Source: Acidothermales bacterium (GTDB lineage: Bacteria > Actinomycetota > Actinomycetes > Streptosporangiales > WHST01). Taken from it: DNA of 14,534 nt. The stretch covers positions 1 through 14,534 of the forward strand of contig JAFMQP010000050.1 of the NCBI GenBank assembly GCA_017354575.1, given 5' to 3'. This document shows, piece by piece, positions 12,606-14,534 of the stretch (within the stretch, counting starts at the first letter, position 1; the number at the start of each line of letters is the position of its first letter). The translations under genes and the position numbers were made by a program. The notes under the pieces were generated by a model. It saw nothing but the letters and a program-made list of their open reading frames with translations, was not told the DNA's origin and searched no databases.

Positions 12606-13538
12606 ATGCACAGCTCGCCGAGCAGGTTCAGCAAGGACGACGTCCGGGGCACCTTCAAGGCGCGCGACGCCTGGTGGACGGTCCTGCTGGTCGACCCGCT
12701 CGCCGCGCCCGCGGTCCGGTTCCTGGCGAACCACACCCGGGTCACGCCGAACCAGCTGAGCCTGCTCGCGTTCGTGCTCGGGTTGGGGTCGGCGGGGGCG
12801 TTCCTCGGCGCCCAGTACCGCTGGCTGGTGCTCGGCGCCGTGCTGTTCTATCTGGCGTTCTACGTCGACTGCATCGACGGCAAGATCGCCCGGCTCAAGG
12901 GCACGGGGTCGACGTGGGGTCAGTGGCTGGACTTCATCTTCGACCGCATCCGGATCTTCCTCTGCGTGCTGGCCCTGATCGTCGGCCAGTACGAGCGCAC
13001 CGGCCAGGCGGTGTTCCTCGTCGTCGGCATGACGGCGGTGTTCATCGAGTGCATGCGCTACATCAACTCGTCGACGTCCGAGCGGCTGCGTCAGTACATG
13101 CGCGCGCGGATGAGCGAGACGCTACGAGGCGAGGGCACGAACGCGAAGGGGACGGCCGCCGACGAGCCGTTGCCGTTCATCGAGGACGTGCTGACGGAGA
13201 ACCCCGACCTCGACCCGGAGGAGGTCGCGGCGAGCGGCAACGTCGTCGACCTGCAGCAGGGCTTCCGCAGCAAGTTCAAGTTCTACAACAAGTTCCGGCA
13301 CACGCTGCGCCGCCACCGCATCCGTCCGCACCTGTGGAGCGGCATCGAGTTCCAGATGTTCGTCTGCATCGTCGGCCCGCTCACGTACCAGGTGCTCCCG
13401 ATGATGATCGCTGCGGCCGGGCTGTTGCTGGTCTTCGAGGTGATCCTCGTCTACAAGCTGTGGCTCAACGTCCGCGACTTCGACCGCGCGATGGCCGCGC
13501 ACGGCGGGCGGTCAGTCGCGGACGCGCCGGCGAAGTGA
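12606..13538 (+). CDS. CDP-alcohol phosphatidyltransferase family membrane protein, canonical motif
   Basis: A 310-residue integral membrane enzyme that transfers a phospho-alcohol or phosphatidyl group from a CDP-linked donor. The full signature is present: D88-x2-D91-G92-x2-A95-R96-x8-G105-x3-D109-x3-D113. It follows the usual VTPNQLSLLAFVLG first membrane segment (46-59). After the membrane segments at about 120-150 there is an unusually long soluble region (about 155-245). It holds an acidic stretch (186-206, starting DEPLPFIEDV) and a basic stretch (221-242, RSKFKFYNKFRHTLRRHRIR). Two more hydrophobic segments and a tail follow. ATG 12606 has the strong site GGAAGGA 3 nt upstream. The gene is divergent from the nucleotidyltransferase and its 3' end overlaps the convergent GT2 gene by 27 bp. 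It is the best candidate to use the CDP-activated product of that operon, but use of CDP-diacylglycerol with a polyol acceptor is equally possible. Confidence 0.9.
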   Translation: MHSSPSRFSKDDVRGTFKARDAWWTVLLVDPLAAPAVRFLANHTRVTPNQLSLLAFVLGLGSAGAFLGAQYRWLVLGAVLFYLAFYVDCIDGKIARLKGTGSTWGQWLDFIFDRIRIFLCVLALIVGQYERTGQAVFLVVGMTAVFIECMRYINSSTSERLRQYMRARMSETLRGEGTNAKGTAADEPLPFIEDVLTENPDLDPEEVAASGNVVDLQQGFRSKFKFYNKFRHTLRRHRIRPHLWSGIEFQMFVCIVGPLTYQVLPMMIAAAGLLLVFEVILVYKLWLNVRDFDRAMAAHGGRSVADAPAK

Positions 13539-14513
13539 CGCCGCGACGCCCGTGAGGAAGCCCGCGCCCCAGGCGTGGTGCATGGTCGCGTAGACGGCGG
13601 GCAGCAGCGCCTTCGCGCGCGGCGGCAGGGCGCGTCCTGTGACCGCCGCACCCACGACCACGGCGGCGACGTACGCCCCCGGCACGACGAGGGCCCAGCG
13701 CCGCCCGGTCAGCGCGACGGCGAGCGCGGCGACCGTGCCGGCGACCGCTGCGGGCGGCGCGAGGTAGCGGGCGGACACCGTCTCCGGGTGCCGCACCATG
13801 ACCTGCCAGCGCCACGCGCCGGTGGTGAAGTACTGCCTGGCCAGCGCGCCGAACGTCGACCGCGGCCGGTACTCGACGCGCAACCGCGGGGTGAACCAGA
13901 CGACGCCACCGGTCTCCCGGATGCGGTGGTTCATCTCCCAGTCCTGCGCCCGGTGGAACGTCTCGTCGTAGCCGCCGACGCGGTCCAGCGCCGACCGCCG
14001 GAACGCGCCGAGGTAGACGGTCTCGGCCGGCCCCTCCGCGCCGCCTGTGTGGAACGCCGTCGCGCCGACGCCGATGCGCGAGCTCATCGCGCACGCGACC
14101 GCGCGCTCGAAGTCCGTGCTGCCCTCGGCCGCCATCAGCCCGCCGACGTTGTCCGAGCCGGTCTCGTCCAGCACCTCGACCGCGGTGCGCACGTAACCGG
14201 CCGGCAGCACCGAGTGCCCGTCGACGCGCACCAGCACGTCGTGCTTGGCCGCGGCGATCGCGGCGTTGAGCCCGTGCGGCGTGTGCCCGTCGGGGTTGTC
14301 CACGACGCGGACACGCGCGTCGGCGGCGGCGAGCTCCTGGGCCACCTCGTCGGTGCGGTCGCGCGACGGGCCGATCGCGAGCACCACCTCGAGCTCGCCC
14401 GGGTAGTCCTGCGCGAGGATGCCGGTGACGGCCTCGCGCAGGTGCCGTTCCTCGTTCAGCACCGGCATGACGACCGACACCGCCGGCCAGATCGCTGTGT
14501 CCAGAGGCGACAT
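13512..14513 (-). CDS. Family 2 glycosyltransferase, ExoA-like, membrane-anchored
   Basis: A 333-residue GT2 enzyme. The catalytic domain (about 10-235) shows VSVVMPVLNEERHLREAV (12-29), ILAQDYPGELEVVLAIGPS (32-50), DNPDGHTPHGLNAAI (72-86), the D-x-H metal site VRVDGHS (95-101, as in ExoA-like enzymes rather than D-x-D), YLGAFRRSALDRVGGYDETF (167-186), the catalytic acid region QDWEMNHRI (190-198) and QYFTTGAWRW (227-236), close to a Q-x-x-R-W motif. About three hydrophobic segments follow (from about 250), placing it at the membrane. Start: ATG 14513, preceded by AGGG at 8 nt and by TAGGGT ending 7 nt upstream; GTG 14522 is too close to either signal. ExoA-like enzymes add sugars to polyprenyl-linked oligosaccharides. 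It converges on, and overlaps by 27 bp, the CDP-alcohol phosphatidyltransferase. Donor sugar unknown. Confidence 0.9.
   Translation of the reverse strand: MSPLDTAIWPAVSVVMPVLNEERHLREAVTGILAQDYPGELEVVLAIGPSRDRTDEVAQELAAADARVRVVDNPDGHTPHGLNAAIAAAKHDVLVRVDGHSVLPAGYVRTAVEVLDETGSDNVGGLMAAEGSTDFERAVACAMSSRIGVGATAFHTGGAEGPAETVYLGAFRRSALDRVGGYDETFHRAQDWEMNHRIRETGGVVWFTPRLRVEYRPRSTFGALARQYFTTGAWRWQVMVRHPETVSARYLAPPAAVAGTVAALAVALTGRRWALVVPGAYVAAVVVGAAVTGRALPPRAKALLPAVYATMHHAWGAGFLTGVAASLRRRVRD
13515..13547. terminator. Inverted repeat spanning overlapping convergent gene ends
   Basis: GTCGCGG (13515-13521) and CCGCGAC (13541-13547) are perfect 7-bp reverse complements around a 19-nt loop that itself contains the palindrome CGCCGGCG. 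It covers the end of the CDP-alcohol phosphatidyltransferase and the last codons of the convergent GT2 gene. It is a plausible bidirectional terminator, but in such GC-rich coding DNA the repeat could be chance. Confidence 0.3.
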
Positions 14514-14520
14514 GGCCGGC

Positions 14521-14526
14521 ACCCTA
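14521..14526 (-). promoter_or_regulatory. Candidate -10 for the ExoA-like GT2 gene
   Basis: TAGGGT on the minus strand ends 7 nt before ATG 14513, the same geometry as at the flippase-like gene (TAGGTT plus 7 nt). It predicts a leaderless transcript, although the AGGG inside could also serve as a ribosome-binding site. Any -35 lies outside the window. Confidence 0.35.
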
Positions 14527-14534
14527 CTCGCGGT

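Noticed and set aside
12516..12734. N-terminal extension of the nucleotidyltransferase to 12734
   Set aside because: The extra 73 residues show no family similarity, lie opposite the divergent phosphatidyltransferase gene, and cover its promoter and ribosome-binding site.
1..14534. CRISPR arrays, tRNA or rRNA genes, transposases, integration sites
   Set aside because: No regularly spaced repeats, cloverleaf-like segments, rRNA-like conserved stretches or transposase motifs were seen on either strand.

Overview
The window is very GC-rich and densely packed. It uses GTG starts freely, has overlapping start and stop codons, and several start codons sit just behind TAnnnT-type -10 hexamers. This fits a chromosomal region of a high-GC Gram-positive bacterium (Actinomycetota). 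I cannot name the genus from the sequence. I see no rRNA, tRNA, CRISPR array, insertion sequence or phage gene. Almost every gene belongs to the making, export or external decoration of a surface glycan or glycolipid.

Left part (1-5452, all minus strand). The window opens inside a flippase-like (YbhN/UPF0104) membrane protein. Next, read right to left, come a 501-residue DUF2079 membrane protein, a 710-residue GT-C-like membrane glycosyltransferase starting directly on its stop codon, and an LLM-class flavin or F420 oxidoreductase. A perfect 10-bp stem-loop closes this unit before the flippase-like gene. A short shared promoter region (5453-5534) separates the unit from a plus-strand SAM methyltransferase (5535-6344). 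The methyltransferase ends tail-to-tail with the next unit at an inverted repeat that spans both stop codons.

Central core (6349-12515, minus strand). In transcription order: a LicC-like nucleotidyltransferase; an sn-glycerol-1-phosphate dehydrogenase-like iron-ADH-superfamily enzyme overlapping it by 13 bp; an ABC-2 permease and its ATPase (TagG/TagH or Wzm/Wzt type); a CDP-alcohol phosphatidyltransferase with a substituted last Asp; a GT2 glycosyltransferase coupled to it by a GTGA overlap; and two small Pro/Tyr/Gly/Gln-rich DUF4190 membrane proteins. Divergent from the nucleotidyltransferase is a second CDP-alcohol phosphatidyltransferase with a canonical motif (12606-13538). It ends tail-to-tail, overlapping by 27 bp, with an ExoA-like GT2 glycosyltransferase (13512-14513).

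Inferred pathway: the dehydrogenase makes a polyol phosphate, most simply sn-glycerol-1-phosphate from dihydroxyacetone phosphate. The nucleotidyltransferase activates it with CTP. One or both CDP-alcohol phosphatidyltransferases move the phospho-alcohol (or phosphatidyl group) onto a lipid or sugar acceptor. The GT2 enzymes add sugars, the ABC transporter exports the product, and the GT-C and DUF2079 proteins decorate it outside from polyprenyl-phosphate sugars. If the dehydrogenase has the G1P handedness of its family, this would be a teichoic-acid-like polymer or glycolipid built on the archaeal glycerol-phosphate enantiomer. The gene families are read from sequence motifs; the product is inference. 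No gap exceeds 300 bp: the largest (628-894) holds a terminator-like hairpin and nothing else I can support.
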